Shown here piece after piece: positions 7,930 through 15,942 of a DNA stretch of 19,928 bases (within the stretch, counting starts at the first letter, position 1; every line of letters begins with the position of its first letter). The notes under the pieces are model-generated. The model saw only the letters and a program-made list of their open reading frames with translations. It ran no database searches and had not been told where the DNA came from. A program made the position numbers and the translations under genes. The stretch is taken from the NCBI GenBank assembly GCA_900541315.1, contig UQJF01000044.1, forward strand, positions 1-19,928. Reading direction: 5' to 3'. Source of the stretch: an uncultured Clostridium sp. GTDB lineage: Bacteria > Bacillota > Clostridia > Lachnospirales > Lachnospiraceae.

Positions 7930-9210
7930 ATGGAAAATAATATATTTGCTTTAAAAGGAAATATTATATACGCAAAAGACAGCAAAGAACTGTGCATTAA
8001 CGAACAGAGTTATCTTGTCTGTGAAAATGGAAAGGTTTATGGGATCTATTCTAAACTTCCGGAAGATATGAAGGATATCCCGGTAGAAGATATGGGCGAT
8101 AAGCTTATTATCCCGGGACTTACAGATCTTCATGTTCATGCGCCTCAGTATTCCTTCAGGGGTCTTGGAATGGATATGGAGCTTCTTGACTGGCTGGAGA
8201 CCAATACATTTCCGGAAGAAGCGAAATACAAAGATCTGGAATATGCAAAAAAAGCATATGGCATTTTTGCAGAACAGATGAGAAAAAGCGCTTCTACAAG
8301 GGCGTGTATTTTTGCAACGATCCATAAAGAGGCAACGATCTTACTTATGGATCTGATGGAAGAAAGCGGGCTTTCTACTATGATCGGAAAGGTAAATATG
8401 GACCGCAACAGCCCGGATTATCTGCGGGAGCTGTCAGCAGAAGAATCAGAAGAAGCCACCAGAGAGTGGCTGAAAATGGCAGCTGATAAAAATTATGACC
8501 ACACAAGGCCGATCCTTACACCACGGTTTATACCAAGCTGTACCGATGAACTGATGGAACGGTTAAAAGGTGTTCAGGGAGATTTTGGTCTGCCTGTGCA
8601 GTCCCACCTGTCTGAAAATCAGGGAGAGATCGCCTGGGTGAAGGAATTATGCCCCTGGTCCGGATTTTATGGGGATGCCTATGATCATTTTGGCCTGTTT
8701 GGGGGAGAGTGCCATACGGTCATGGCTCATTGTGTTTATTCTGGTGAGGAAGAAATCGCCCGTATGAAAGAAAAAGGCGTATTTATCGCCCATTGCCCTG
8801 ATTCCAATACCAATCTTTCCTCTGGTGTGGCTCCGGTGCGCAGGTATCTGGAAGAGGGAATGAACATAGGACTGGGAAGTGATGTAGCAGGCGGAACAAG
8901 TGAAAATCTGTTTGCAGCTATGGCACAGTCCATTCAGGTATCCAAGCTTCGCTGGAGACTGTTTGATGATTCTTTAAAGCCGCTGACCATTGAGGAAGCT
9001 TTCTATATGGCATCTAAGGGCGGCGGGGCTTTCTTCGGAAAAGTAGGAAGCTTTGAGCCGGGGTATGAATTTGATGCAGTGGTCTGCGATGACAGCCGCT
9101 TAAAACATCCCCAGCCACTGACTGTAAAGCAGAGGCTGGAGCGGATCATTTATCTGGGGGATGAGAGAGAAGTAGCAGGAAAATATGTAGAAGGCAGAAA
9201 GCTGTTTTAA
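7930..9210 (+). CDS. guaD: Guanine deaminase
   Basis: It hydrolyses guanine to xanthine and ammonia. The protein has 426 residues and an amidohydrolase fold. Metal-binding HVH is at 68-70 inside GLTDLHVHAPQYSFRG. Further motifs are QSHLSEN, MAHCVYS, HCPDSNTNLSSG and GLGSDVAGG with the metal-ligand Asp, all in the order expected for bacterial GuaD of the zinc type. ATG 7930 is chosen because AAGGAGG (7917-7923) lies 6 bases upstream; an upstream ATG at 7897 only adds a non-conserved extension. It follows the permease by about 35 bases, so both are probably co-transcribed under the guanine riboswitch. This is a coherent uptake and deamination unit. Confidence 0.96.
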   Translation: MENNIFALKGNIIYAKDSKELCINEQSYLVCENGKVYGIYSKLPEDMKDIPVEDMGDKLIIPGLTDLHVHAPQYSFRGLGMDMELLDWLETNTFPEEAKYKDLEYAKKAYGIFAEQMRKSASTRACIFATIHKEATILLMDLMEESGLSTMIGKVNMDRNSPDYLRELSAEESEEATREWLKMAADKNYDHTRPILTPRFIPSCTDELMERLKGVQGDFGLPVQSHLSENQGEIAWVKELCPWSGFYGDAYDHFGLFGGECHTVMAHCVYSGEEEIARMKEKGVFIAHCPDSNTNLSSGVAPVRRYLEEGMNIGLGSDVAGGTSENLFAAMAQSIQVSKLRWRLFDDSLKPLTIEEAFYMASKGGGAFFGKVGSFEPGYEFDAVVCDDSRLKHPQPLTVKQRLERIIYLGDEREVAGKYVEGRKLF

Positions 9211-9236
9211 ATGCGATAAAAAAGGGTTTTGCAGGC

Positions 9237-9267
9237 AAAGAGGTGTGGAGAGATCCATGCCTCTTTT
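9237..9267 (+). terminator. Rho-independent terminator after guaD
   Basis: AAAGAGGTGTGGA pairs with TCCATGCCTCTTT (13 bp with two G-T wobbles) around a GAGA tetraloop and is followed by a short T run. It closes the permease-guaD unit. Confidence 0.8.
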
Positions 9268-9303
9268 GCGAATTATAAACATTTTTCCAGTTGTCCGGTC
9301 CGC

Positions 9304-9332
9304 TTGTAAACCATTCGTCTTCATGCTATTAT
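9304..9332 (+). promoter_or_regulatory. Promoter for the MalY/PatB-tatD-rsmA run
   Basis: TTGTAA (9304-9309), a 17-base spacer and TATTAT (9327-9332). The leader that follows contains a small TGTTGC/GCAACA hairpin (about 9346-9360) before the gene start at 9429. Confidence 0.6.
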
Positions 9333-9428
9333 GTATACAGTAATCTGTTGCAGGGCAACAAGATCTTGTATTGGCGTAATAGACTTACAGACAAAACTTC
9401 TCTGGGCAGCAGAAAGGACAAAAGCACG

Positions 9429-10679
9429 ATGAAATACGATTTTACAACAGTTTTAGACAGAAAAGGAAAAGATTCTATTGCAGTGGAACCATTTGAGGCT
9501 GACTGGATCAAGTGGCCGGGAAAGGTGAAGGAAGGTTTTGACATTATCCCCATGTGGGTAGCAGATATGAACTTTCCGGCTGTACATACTATTCCGGAAG
9601 CCATTATTGAGAGAACAAAGCATACCACTTATGGCTATTTTTCCCCAAGAGAGGAATATTTTGACGCCATTATCCAGTGGCATAAAAACAGAAATGGTGT
9701 GGAAGGGCTAAAGCCAAAGCATATCGGGTATGAAAATGGCGTTTTAGGCGGTGTAGTCAGTGCGTTAAATGTACTTTGCTCTAAAGGTGACAGTGTACTT
9801 TTACATTCCCCCACTTATATCGGTTTTACCAACAGCCTTACCAACAACGGTTATCACATTGTCCACAGCCCGTTAGTAAAGGATGAGAATAATGTATACC
9901 GTATGGATTTTGAGGATATGGAGAAGAAGATCATGGAAAACCATATCCATGCAGCAATCTTCTGCAGTCCGCATAATCCTACCGGCCGAGTGTGGGAGCA
10001 GTGGGAGATTAAAAAGGCAATGGAGATCTACAAGAAGCATGATGTATATGTAGTTTCTGATGAGATATGGTCTGATCTGCTCTTAAATGGCCATAAGCAT
10101 ACTCCCACCCAGTCTGTATCTGAGGATGCAAAGCAGAGGACAGTAGCTCTCTATGCTCCATCCAAGACCTTTAATCTGGCCGGTCTTATTGGAAGTTACC
10201 ATATTATTTACAATGACTGGTTAAGGGAACGGATTTTAAAAGAGTCCTCTTTAAGCCATTATAACAGCATGAACCTGTTATCAATGTATGCATTGATCGG
10301 TGCTTATAAACCGGAAGGTTATGAGTGGGTGGATGAATTAAAAGAGGTGTTAAGCGGGAATGTAAACTATGCCTGCGATTACATTGAAAAGCATTTTGAA
10401 GGCGTTAATGTTTCCAGGCCGGAAGGCACTTACATGCTTTTCCTGGACTGTACAGAGTGGTGCAAAAAGCATGGAAGGACCATTACAGAACTTCAGGCAG
10501 CAGGCATTGAAGTAGGCGTGATCTGGCAGGACGGTGTAGCATTCCACGGTCCATGCCATATCCGTATGAATCTGGCACTGCCGTTGTCCAGGATAAAAGA
10601 AGCCTTTGACCGTCTGGATAAATATGTGTTTAATGTTCTATCGGCTCCGAGAGGACATTTTAACCCACAGGAGGCATAA
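9429..10679 (+). CDS. patB: MalY/PatB-family PLP-dependent C-S lyase (aminotransferase fold)
   Basis: The fold-type I PLP enzyme has 416 residues. It resembles MalY/PatB proteins, which usually act as cystathionine beta-lyases or cysteine desulfhydrases and are often annotated as aminotransferases. Visible features are IIPMWVADMNFP near the N-terminus, TYGYF, the SPHNPTGRVW stretch, SDEIWSDL, and the PLP lysine in APSKTFNLAGL (about K246). The C-terminal region carries an Arg in HIRMNLALP that should hold the substrate carboxylate. ATG 9429 is preceded by AAAGGA (9413-9418); the open frame upstream to 9291 overlaps the promoter and is not coding. The tatD ribosome binding site overlaps its last codons, so the two are likely co-transcribed. 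Its exact reaction cannot be told from sequence. Confidence 0.9.
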   Translation: MKYDFTTVLDRKGKDSIAVEPFEADWIKWPGKVKEGFDIIPMWVADMNFPAVHTIPEAIIERTKHTTYGYFSPREEYFDAIIQWHKNRNGVEGLKPKHIGYENGVLGGVVSALNVLCSKGDSVLLHSPTYIGFTNSLTNNGYHIVHSPLVKDENNVYRMDFEDMEKKIMENHIHAAIFCSPHNPTGRVWEQWEIKKAMEIYKKHDVYVVSDEIWSDLLLNGHKHTPTQSVSEDAKQRTVALYAPSKTFNLAGLIGSYHIIYNDWLRERILKESSLSHYNSMNLLSMYALIGAYKPEGYEWVDELKEVLSGNVNYACDYIEKHFEGVNVSRPEGTYMLFLDCTEWCKKHGRTITELQAAGIEVGVIWQDGVAFHGPCHIRMNLALPLSRIKEAFDRLDKYVFNVLSAPRGHFNPQEA

Positions 10680-10684
10680 CGAAC

Positions 10685-11464
10685 ATGATATTTGACACAC
10701 ATGCCCATTATGACGATGAAGCCTTTGACGAGGATAGGGAGCAGCTTCTGGCAACCTTTAAGGAAAATGGCATCGGCGCTGTTACAAATGTAGCAGCCAG
10801 CATTTCCAGCTGCAAGACCACACTGGAGCTTGCCAGGAACCATGATTTCATGTATGCTGCTTTAGGCGTGCATCCAAGTGAAAGTGCAGAGTTGTCTGAT
10901 GAAAGCTTAAAAGATATTGAGGCCTGGTGTACAGAAAGACAGGACGGGAAGGTCCGGGCCATTGGTGAGATCGGCCTTGATTATTACTGGGAAGAGCCGG
11001 ATAAAGGGATCCAGAAGAAATGGTTTGTGGCCCAGTTAGACCTGGCCCGCAGGCTGAAGCTTCCGGTGATCATCCATAGCCGTGATGCTGCAAAAGATAC
11101 ATTGGATATTATGAAGGCAGAACATGCAGAAGACATTGGCGGCGTGATCCACTGCTTTTCCTACACAAAGGAAATGGCAAGAGAATACCTGAATATGGGA
11201 TTTTTCCTTGGTATTGGCGGCGTGCTTACCTTTAAAAATGCCAGAAAACTGGCAGAGACGGTAGAATATGCCCCTTTAGACCGTCTGGTACTGGAAACGG
11301 ACTGTCCATATCTGGCACCTGTTCCCAACCGGGGAAAGCGAAATTCTTCCCTGAACCTGACCTATGTGGCAAACCAGTTGGCTGCCATTAAAGGCATAGA
11401 CCGGGAAACAGTGGAGAAAATCACCTGGGATAATGCCAGAAGGCTTTATGGTTTACAGCCATAG
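10685..11464 (+). CDS. tatD: TatD-family metal-dependent hydrolase/DNase
   Basis: The 259-residue TIM-barrel metalloenzyme belongs to a family of 3'-5' exonucleases acting on DNA or RNA ends. Metal ligands are visible in order: HAH at 6-8 within FDTHAHYDD, Glu in AIGEIGLDYYW, His in VIIHSRDA, His in GVIHCFSY and Asp in ETDCPYLAP. Length is normal. AGGAGG (10669-10674) lies 10 bases before ATG and overlaps the end of the preceding gene. In many Firmicutes tatD stands between metG and rsmA. Here it is still next to rsmA but far from metG. Confidence 0.95.
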   Translation: MIFDTHAHYDDEAFDEDREQLLATFKENGIGAVTNVAASISSCKTTLELARNHDFMYAALGVHPSESAELSDESLKDIEAWCTERQDGKVRAIGEIGLDYYWEEPDKGIQKKWFVAQLDLARRLKLPVIIHSRDAAKDTLDIMKAEHAEDIGGVIHCFSYTKEMAREYLNMGFFLGIGGVLTFKNARKLAETVEYAPLDRLVLETDCPYLAPVPNRGKRNSSLNLTYVANQLAAIKGIDRETVEKITWDNARRLYGLQP

Positions 11465-11501
11465 TTTTTTTGCTGACGGCATGCAGCAATTCGGTATCAG
11501 A

Positions 11502-11524
11502 GGGGTCAAAATACCTTTTGCCCC
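11502..11524. repeat. Imperfect intergenic palindrome between tatD and rsmA
   Basis: GGGG-T-CAAAA faces TTTTG-CCCC around a TACC loop, one bulged T interrupting an otherwise 9-bp stem. No T run follows, so it is a poor terminator. It may be a copy of a dispersed palindrome or a processing site. Confidence 0.35.
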
Positions 11525-11589
11525 AACATTAAATGATAGAAATATAACATAGATAGATAGAAAGAAGACAAAAGCAGGTAAAATCATAG

Positions 11590-12453
11590 ATGAATCAGAA
11601 ATTATCAGATCCGAAAAAAACAATTGAAGTCATCCAGAAATATCAGTTCGCATTCCAGAAGCGCTTCGGCCAGAACTTCCTTATTGATGCCCATGTTCTG
11701 GAAAAGATCGTAAGCGCAGCAGGTATTACAAAGGATGACTGTGTTCTGGAGATCGGTCCGGGGATCGGAACCATGACCCAGTATCTGGCAGAAAGCGCAG
11801 GACAGGTGATCGCAGTGGAGATCGATACCAATCTGCTGCCAATCCTTACAGATACATTAAAGGATTATTCCAATGTAAAAGTCATCAACCAGGATATCCT
11901 GAAAGTGGATATTAATGAGCTGGTAAAGGAATACAATAACGGCAGACCTATTAAAGTAGTTGCAAATCTGCCATATTACATTACTACCCCCATCATCATG
12001 GGACTGTTTGAGAGTAATGTGCCTATTGACAATATTACTGTTATGGTGCAGAAAGAAGTAGCAGACCGTATGCAGGTAGGGCCGGGATCTAAGGATTATG
12101 GTGCCCTGTCTCTGGCAGTGCAGTATTATGCAAGTCCGTATATTGTAGCAAATGTACCGCCAAACTGCTTTATCCCAAGACCGAATGTGGGTTCTGCGGT
12201 GATCCGCCTGACCCGCTATCAGGAGCCGCCGGTACAGGTGAAAGATCCAAAGCTGATGTTTAAGCTGATCCGGGCATCCTTTAACCAGAGAAGAAAAACA
12301 CTGCAGAATGGTTTAAATAACTCTCCGGAAATTTCTTTCTCAAAAGAAGAGATCACAAAGGCTATTGAGAGCCTGGGAGTATCACCTTCTGTCCGTGGAG
12401 AAGCCTTAAGTCTGGAGCAGTTTGCACAGCTGGCTAACTATTTTGCACAGTAA
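11590..12453 (+). CDS. rsmA: 16S rRNA (adenine(1518)-N(6)/adenine(1519)-N(6))-dimethyltransferase RsmA
   Basis: Also called KsgA, it dimethylates two adjacent adenines in the 3'-terminal helix of 16S rRNA during 30S maturation, using SAM. The protein has 287 residues, the normal length. It shows RFGQNFLID near the N-terminus, the SAM-binding motif I EIGPGIGTMT, the acidic motif II ending VEID, and the catalytic NLPYYITTPI. A C-terminal helical domain begins around FNQRRKTLQN. The ribosome binding site is weak (CAGGT about 10 bases upstream), but the N-terminal alignment to the family supports this ATG. The rnmV (RNase M5) gene often found just upstream is missing. Confidence 0.97.
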   Translation: MNQKLSDPKKTIEVIQKYQFAFQKRFGQNFLIDAHVLEKIVSAAGITKDDCVLEIGPGIGTMTQYLAESAGQVIAVEIDTNLLPILTDTLKDYSNVKVINQDILKVDINELVKEYNNGRPIKVVANLPYYITTPIIMGLFESNVPIDNITVMVQKEVADRMQVGPGSKDYGALSLAVQYYASPYIVANVPPNCFIPRPNVGSAVIRLTRYQEPPVQVKDPKLMFKLIRASFNQRRKTLQNGLNNSPEISFSKEEITKAIESLGVSPSVRGEALSLEQFAQLANYFAQ

Positions 12454-12482
12454 TTAAGCCGTTTATAAAAAGAAAGGCGAAA

Positions 12483-13721
12483 ATGCCTATGTCAGATAAA
12501 AAAAGATGGATCCGGCTGGCTGTGGCCGCAGGCTTAGGTGCTGCAGCCGGTGCATGGACTTATCAGATAGAGAAAGATAAAAAAGCGGAAAATGATGCCA
12601 GACTGGCGGCGGTGGAAGCTGCTGTAGTGCGGAGCAGGGATTATGGGAAGCAGAAGGCTTATATTATAGGAAATGGTTTAAGCTCTCTGGCAGCAGCAGT
12701 CTGGCTTATAAAAGACTGCCATTTTCCAGGAAGCAGCATTATGGTGTTTGGAGAAGGCACTGAGGGAGAGGAAGAAATACGCCCTCTTGTAGTAAGCCGG
12801 GAAAACTGCAAAGATTTTCTGGAAATGTGTGGAAAAATACCGGATTCCGGGGAAAAAGTATTTACTTTCCCGAAAACAGAAGGCAGAGAATGTCTGGACT
12901 GGGGGGATCTTCCTGCACTTTGGCGGTTGTTGTGTACAGAAGAAGAAAGGCTGGATATTTTAAGCATTGAAGACTGGTTCAGTGAAACACCTCATATATT
13001 TGAGACAAATCTGTGGCAGCTGTGCCAGTGTGTGTTTGGCCTGCAAAAGGACAGCAGCCTGGCAGGATTTCGCAGAAGTTTATGGGAAATAAAAGGACCG
13101 TTTCTCTTCCTTTCGCCAGATGAAATGAAAGATCTGATCTGTTTGCTGAAACAATACCTGCGCCGTAAAGGTGTATTATTGCTGGAAAACAGCCAGGTAA
13201 CGGATCTGGAACTTGAAAATGGCAATGAAGGCGGAAATGGACTGGCAGTAAAGAAATTGTATGTAAAACGCAGACTGCAGGAAGAAGAAACCGACCGGGA
13301 ATCCTTTGTATTTGAAAAAATAAATCTGGGCTTTGGGGATATCTGCATTATGGAAAATGGCAGCGGTTCTGGGAAATTATGGAAAAAAACGGCTGATCTG
13401 CATATTGCTATGGGAGAGCCGGAAGCTTTTTCAGATGAAACAGGTAAACTCTCATCACTTCGACCTCATCATTTTACAGACCGGCCTAAAACCGTTCCGG
13501 CCGGAAGCCGGAATCTTGGTTTTGTTGGAGCATTTTCACGGCTGGAAAAGGGCTTCTGCCTTACAGGAAACTATGCTGTGTCAAGTGCCAGAAGCACAGT
13601 AGATGAGCTGATGCATGCAGGAAAATGGGCTGGAGGAACAGGAGAGAGAAAGAAGTCCCGGACCGGGAAATGGCTTACAGTTTACAAGGTGGTCAGTTCA
13701 TTGTACCATGCAGGTCTGTAA
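12483..13721 (+). CDS. Short, divergent oleate hydratase (MCRA)-like FAD-binding protein
   Basis: The 412-residue protein has an N-terminal hydrophobic Gly/Ala-rich stretch (about 10-27) and a Lys/Glu/Ala-rich helix. A dinucleotide-binding motif IIGNGLSSLAAAVWL (about 61-75) follows, ending in an acidic residue (VFGE). This stretch, the following SRENCKDFLEMCGKIP and the C-terminal NLGFVGAFSRLEKGFCLTG followed by an SSARSTVDEL-type helix match the layout of myosin-cross-reactive antigen/oleate hydratases. Those are usually about 560-650 residues, so roughly a third is missing, mainly the middle substrate region. Hydratase activity is therefore doubtful. The start could also be ATG 12489. It follows rsmA by about 30 bases with GAAAGG upstream, probably in the same operon. 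Function unknown; confident only on the family resemblance. Confidence 0.7.
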   Translation: MPMSDKKRWIRLAVAAGLGAAAGAWTYQIEKDKKAENDARLAAVEAAVVRSRDYGKQKAYIIGNGLSSLAAAVWLIKDCHFPGSSIMVFGEGTEGEEEIRPLVVSRENCKDFLEMCGKIPDSGEKVFTFPKTEGRECLDWGDLPALWRLLCTEEERLDILSIEDWFSETPHIFETNLWQLCQCVFGLQKDSSLAGFRRSLWEIKGPFLFLSPDEMKDLICLLKQYLRRKGVLLLENSQVTDLELENGNEGGNGLAVKKLYVKRRLQEEETDRESFVFEKINLGFGDICIMENGSGSGKLWKKTADLHIAMGEPEAFSDETGKLSSLRPHHFTDRPKTVPAGSRNLGFVGAFSRLEKGFCLTGNYAVSSARSTVDELMHAGKWAGGTGERKKSRTGKWLTVYKVVSSLYHAGL

Positions 13722-13739
13722 CTTTCAGGTCTGTAATTT
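13707..13739 (+). repeat. Short tandem duplication at the end of the oleate hydratase-like gene
   Basis: CAGGTCTGTAACTTT is directly followed by CAGGTCTGTAATTTT, a 15-base unit duplicated with one change. The first copy carries the stop codon of the preceding gene. It looks like recent slippage. Confidence 0.6.
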
Positions 13740-13795
13740 TCGTGCATGGTCATGCCGCTATAGGTGGTACATTTTGTTAAAAAGGAGATGGATAA

Positions 13796-14194
13796 ATGCT
13801 GTTTATCGGAGGTATCAGTCAGGGCAGGAAGCTGCTTAACTACGCAAAGAGCATTCTTTGCGGAAGCTGCGGCAGCACCAGCCAGTGTCAGGTCTTTATG
13901 ACCTATATGTATTTCAGTTTTTTCTTTATCCCGCTGTTTAAGTGGAATAAGCGCTTTTATGTGCAGATGTCCTGCTGCAGTGCCATTTATGAGCTGGAGC
14001 CGGAAATCGGAAAAGCTATTTTAAGAGGGGAAGAACCGTCGATCACATCTGCCGACCTTCATCTGGTCCAGGAGGGAAAATACACCCGCACCTGGCAGGA
14101 AGGTTCTGGAAATCCCCATAAAAAGTGTATGCGCTGCGGATTTGAGACAGATGAAGATTACAATTACTGCCCCAAGTGCGGGGGACGGATCTAA
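13796..14194 (+). CDS. Zinc-ribbon domain protein
   Basis: The 132-residue protein belongs to a clostridial family of unknown role that I recognise only by pattern. An N-terminal cysteine cluster (C22, C25, C31, later C60-C61) surrounds an aromatic stretch FMTYMYFSFFFIPLFKWN (about 34-51). That stretch is not a clear membrane span and is typical of this family. A C-terminal classic zinc ribbon, CMRCGF then CPKCGGRI, ends the protein. AAAGGAG (13781-13787) lies 8 bases before the ATG. It is the last gene of the plus-strand run and meets the minus-strand nik operon tail to tail with a gap under 20 bases. No terminator is visible between them. Function unknown. Confidence 0.82.
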   Translation: MLFIGGISQGRKLLNYAKSILCGSCGSTSQCQVFMTYMYFSFFFIPLFKWNKRFYVQMSCCSAIYELEPEIGKAILRGEEPSITSADLHLVQEGKYTRTWQEGSGNPHKKCMRCGFETDEDYNYCPKCGGRI

Positions 14195-14211
14195 TGAGTC
14201 CAAAATAAATA

Positions 14212-15147
14212 TTAAATCCTCCCATATGCGATCAACGGATCTTTGTATTTTACACCCAGACTCAGGGTGTAATAAAGTATAACGCCGTCAAATGGGGCAG
14301 TATACCGGAAAATTTCATTTCCATAAAAATCTTTCAGGGTGCCAAGGAGGGCGCCCTGTTTTAATTTCTGACCGGCATGTGACACAGCGGGATACCAGAA
14401 ACCATTTATAGGTGCTTCTTCATAAATTGACTGACGGATCTCTTCCTGGTGAAAGGCTGTATTTGAAAAAGTTTTGATCTTAAGATGATCCATTAGCTCA
14501 AAAACGTTTCTTTTGCAGGCTGTAATTTCGTTCTCACTCCATAGTCCCCGTTCTCCCCGTTCTACTAAAAGCGACGGAATACCACACTGGGCGGCCCAGC
14601 TGTATAGCCCATTTTTTGAAGTGGAAGCAACACGGTATGGAACAGAAAGAGCCGCTGCAGCAGCAGAGGTTTTGGCAGCCAGTGTATCAGGAACGGCTGC
14701 AGGAAAGAAGATCAAAGGAGTCAGAGCTTCGTTTATATCACCGCCATGGAGATCCATCAGAAAATCAGCTTCAGGATACAGGACTTTTTCAAGGATTTTT
14801 GCGAAGCGGCTGGAAAAGGTACCGGCAGGATTACCGGGAAACATGCGGTTTAAATTCTGGCCATCCGCAGGGATCGTTTGTTTGGCACCCATGTAAAAGC
14901 CTTCTGGATTTACTAGGGGAAGCAGGATGACACGTCCTGAAAGACCGGCGGGATCCAGTTCTTTTTTCAGACGGTTCAGGGCTTCTATGCCTACATATTC
15001 ACAGCCATGGATGCCTGCAGTCACTATCAGGGTTTTTCCAGGCTGTCTGCCGCATATGGCAGTTATCTCAACGGGGTAAGGGCTGGCCACAGGCAGCAGG
15101 AGAGTTTGCTTTGTATTGCTGCCGGCTTTCAAGTCAGACAGTTTCAT
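14212..15147 (-). CDS. M14-family deacylase (succinylglutamate desuccinylase/aspartoacylase-like)
   Basis: The 311-residue zinc hydrolase belongs to the AstE/AspA branch of the M14 carboxypeptidase clan, which removes acyl groups from N-acyl amino acids or similar amides. Zinc ligands are H47 and E50 in AGIHGCEYVG and H134 in DLHGGD. DGQNLNRMFPG (about 95-105) holds substrate-binding Asn and Arg, and the Glu in LLVERGERG is the likely general acid/base. A C-terminal beta-barrel domain (ending VKYKDPLIAYGRI) is present. AGAGGAG is 9 bases before the ATG, and nikE ends only 15 bases upstream, so it is the last gene of the importer operon. It may process an imported N-acylated compound or a metal-binding ligand. 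The substrate is unknown and that role is inferred. Confidence 0.88.
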   Translation of the reverse strand: MKLSDLKAGSNTKQTLLLPVASPYPVEITAICGRQPGKTLIVTAGIHGCEYVGIEALNRLKKELDPAGLSGRVILLPLVNPEGFYMGAKQTIPADGQNLNRMFPGNPAGTFSSRFAKILEKVLYPEADFLMDLHGGDINEALTPLIFFPAAVPDTLAAKTSAAAAALSVPYRVASTSKNGLYSWAAQCGIPSLLVERGERGLWSENEITACKRNVFELMDHLKIKTFSNTAFHQEEIRQSIYEEAPINGFWYPAVSHAGQKLKQGALLGTLKDFYGNEIFRYTAPFDGVILYYTLSLGVKYKDPLIAYGRI

Positions 15148-15162
15148 GTTTAAAGATCTCCT

Positions 15163-15942
15163 CTAGTCAAATTCAATAATAGAAGCTAAAAGCTTTCTGG
15201 CATAGTTATCCTTTGTTTCTGCAATACAGGATACCGGAATGTGTTCGGTAATACGGCCATGATACAGGAAAAGCACATCATCGCACAGATAAGTGACGGA
15301 AGTCAGGTCATGGGTAATGAAAATATAAGTGAGTCCCAGTTTTTCCTTCAGATCATGGAGAAGATCCATGATCTGGACCTGGGTATGTGCATCCAGGGAA
15401 GAGATAGCTTCGTCAAAAAGAATGATCTCTGGCTGGCATGCTACAGCACGGGCAATGCAGACACGCTGCAGCTGTCCGCCGGACAGTTCATGGGGATATC
15501 GGTTTGCATAGGAGGGATCCAGTCCCACAAGCTCTAAAAGGCGGTTAGTTTCTTCCAGCCGATCCAGCCGGATCTTTTGATTTCGTTCTCTTGCAGCCAG
15601 ACCTTCAGCAATGATCTCTTTTACGCGAAAACGGGGATTGGCAGAGGTAGTATAATCCTGGAAAACAACACTTAAGCGTTTTTGAAGGTTTTTCCGGCCA
15701 TTTCTGGATGCATAAACAGACACATCCTGGATTTTTACTTCTCCTGTGTCGGGTTTTAAAAGACCACAGATCACACGGCCAAGTGTGGATTTTCCGCTTC
15801 CGGATTCCCCAAGTATTCCCAGGCAGGTTCCCTGTGAGACTTTTAAGGACACATCGAATAATACCTGGTTTCTGGTAGTCCCGAAAATTTTTTCCTGTCG
15901 TTCGCTCCGGAAGCTGACACATACATTATTTACTTCCAGCAT
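15163..15942 (-). CDS. nikE: Nickel/peptide-type ABC importer ATP-binding protein NikE
   Basis: The 259-residue ATPase powers import together with the partner ATPase upstream. Walker A GESGSGKS is at 45-52. The Q-loop VVFQDYTTSANPRF, the signature LSGGQLQR, Walker B IILFDEAISSLD and the H-loop ITHDL follow in order. LSGGQLQRVCIARAV and the DEAISSLD wording resemble NikE more than OppF. The longer C-terminal oligopeptide-type extension is absent. It overlaps nikD by 17 bases and has its own AAAGGAG site, so translation is probably coupled. Confidence 0.88.
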   Translation of the reverse strand: MLEVNNVCVSFRSERQEKIFGTTRNQVLFDVSLKVSQGTCLGILGESGSGKSTLGRVICGLLKPDTGEVKIQDVSVYASRNGRKNLQKRLSVVFQDYTTSANPRFRVKEIIAEGLAARERNQKIRLDRLEETNRLLELVGLDPSYANRYPHELSGGQLQRVCIARAVACQPEIILFDEAISSLDAHTQVQIMDLLHDLKEKLGLTYIFITHDLTSVTYLCDDVLFLYHGRITEHIPVSCIAETKDNYARKLLASIIEFD

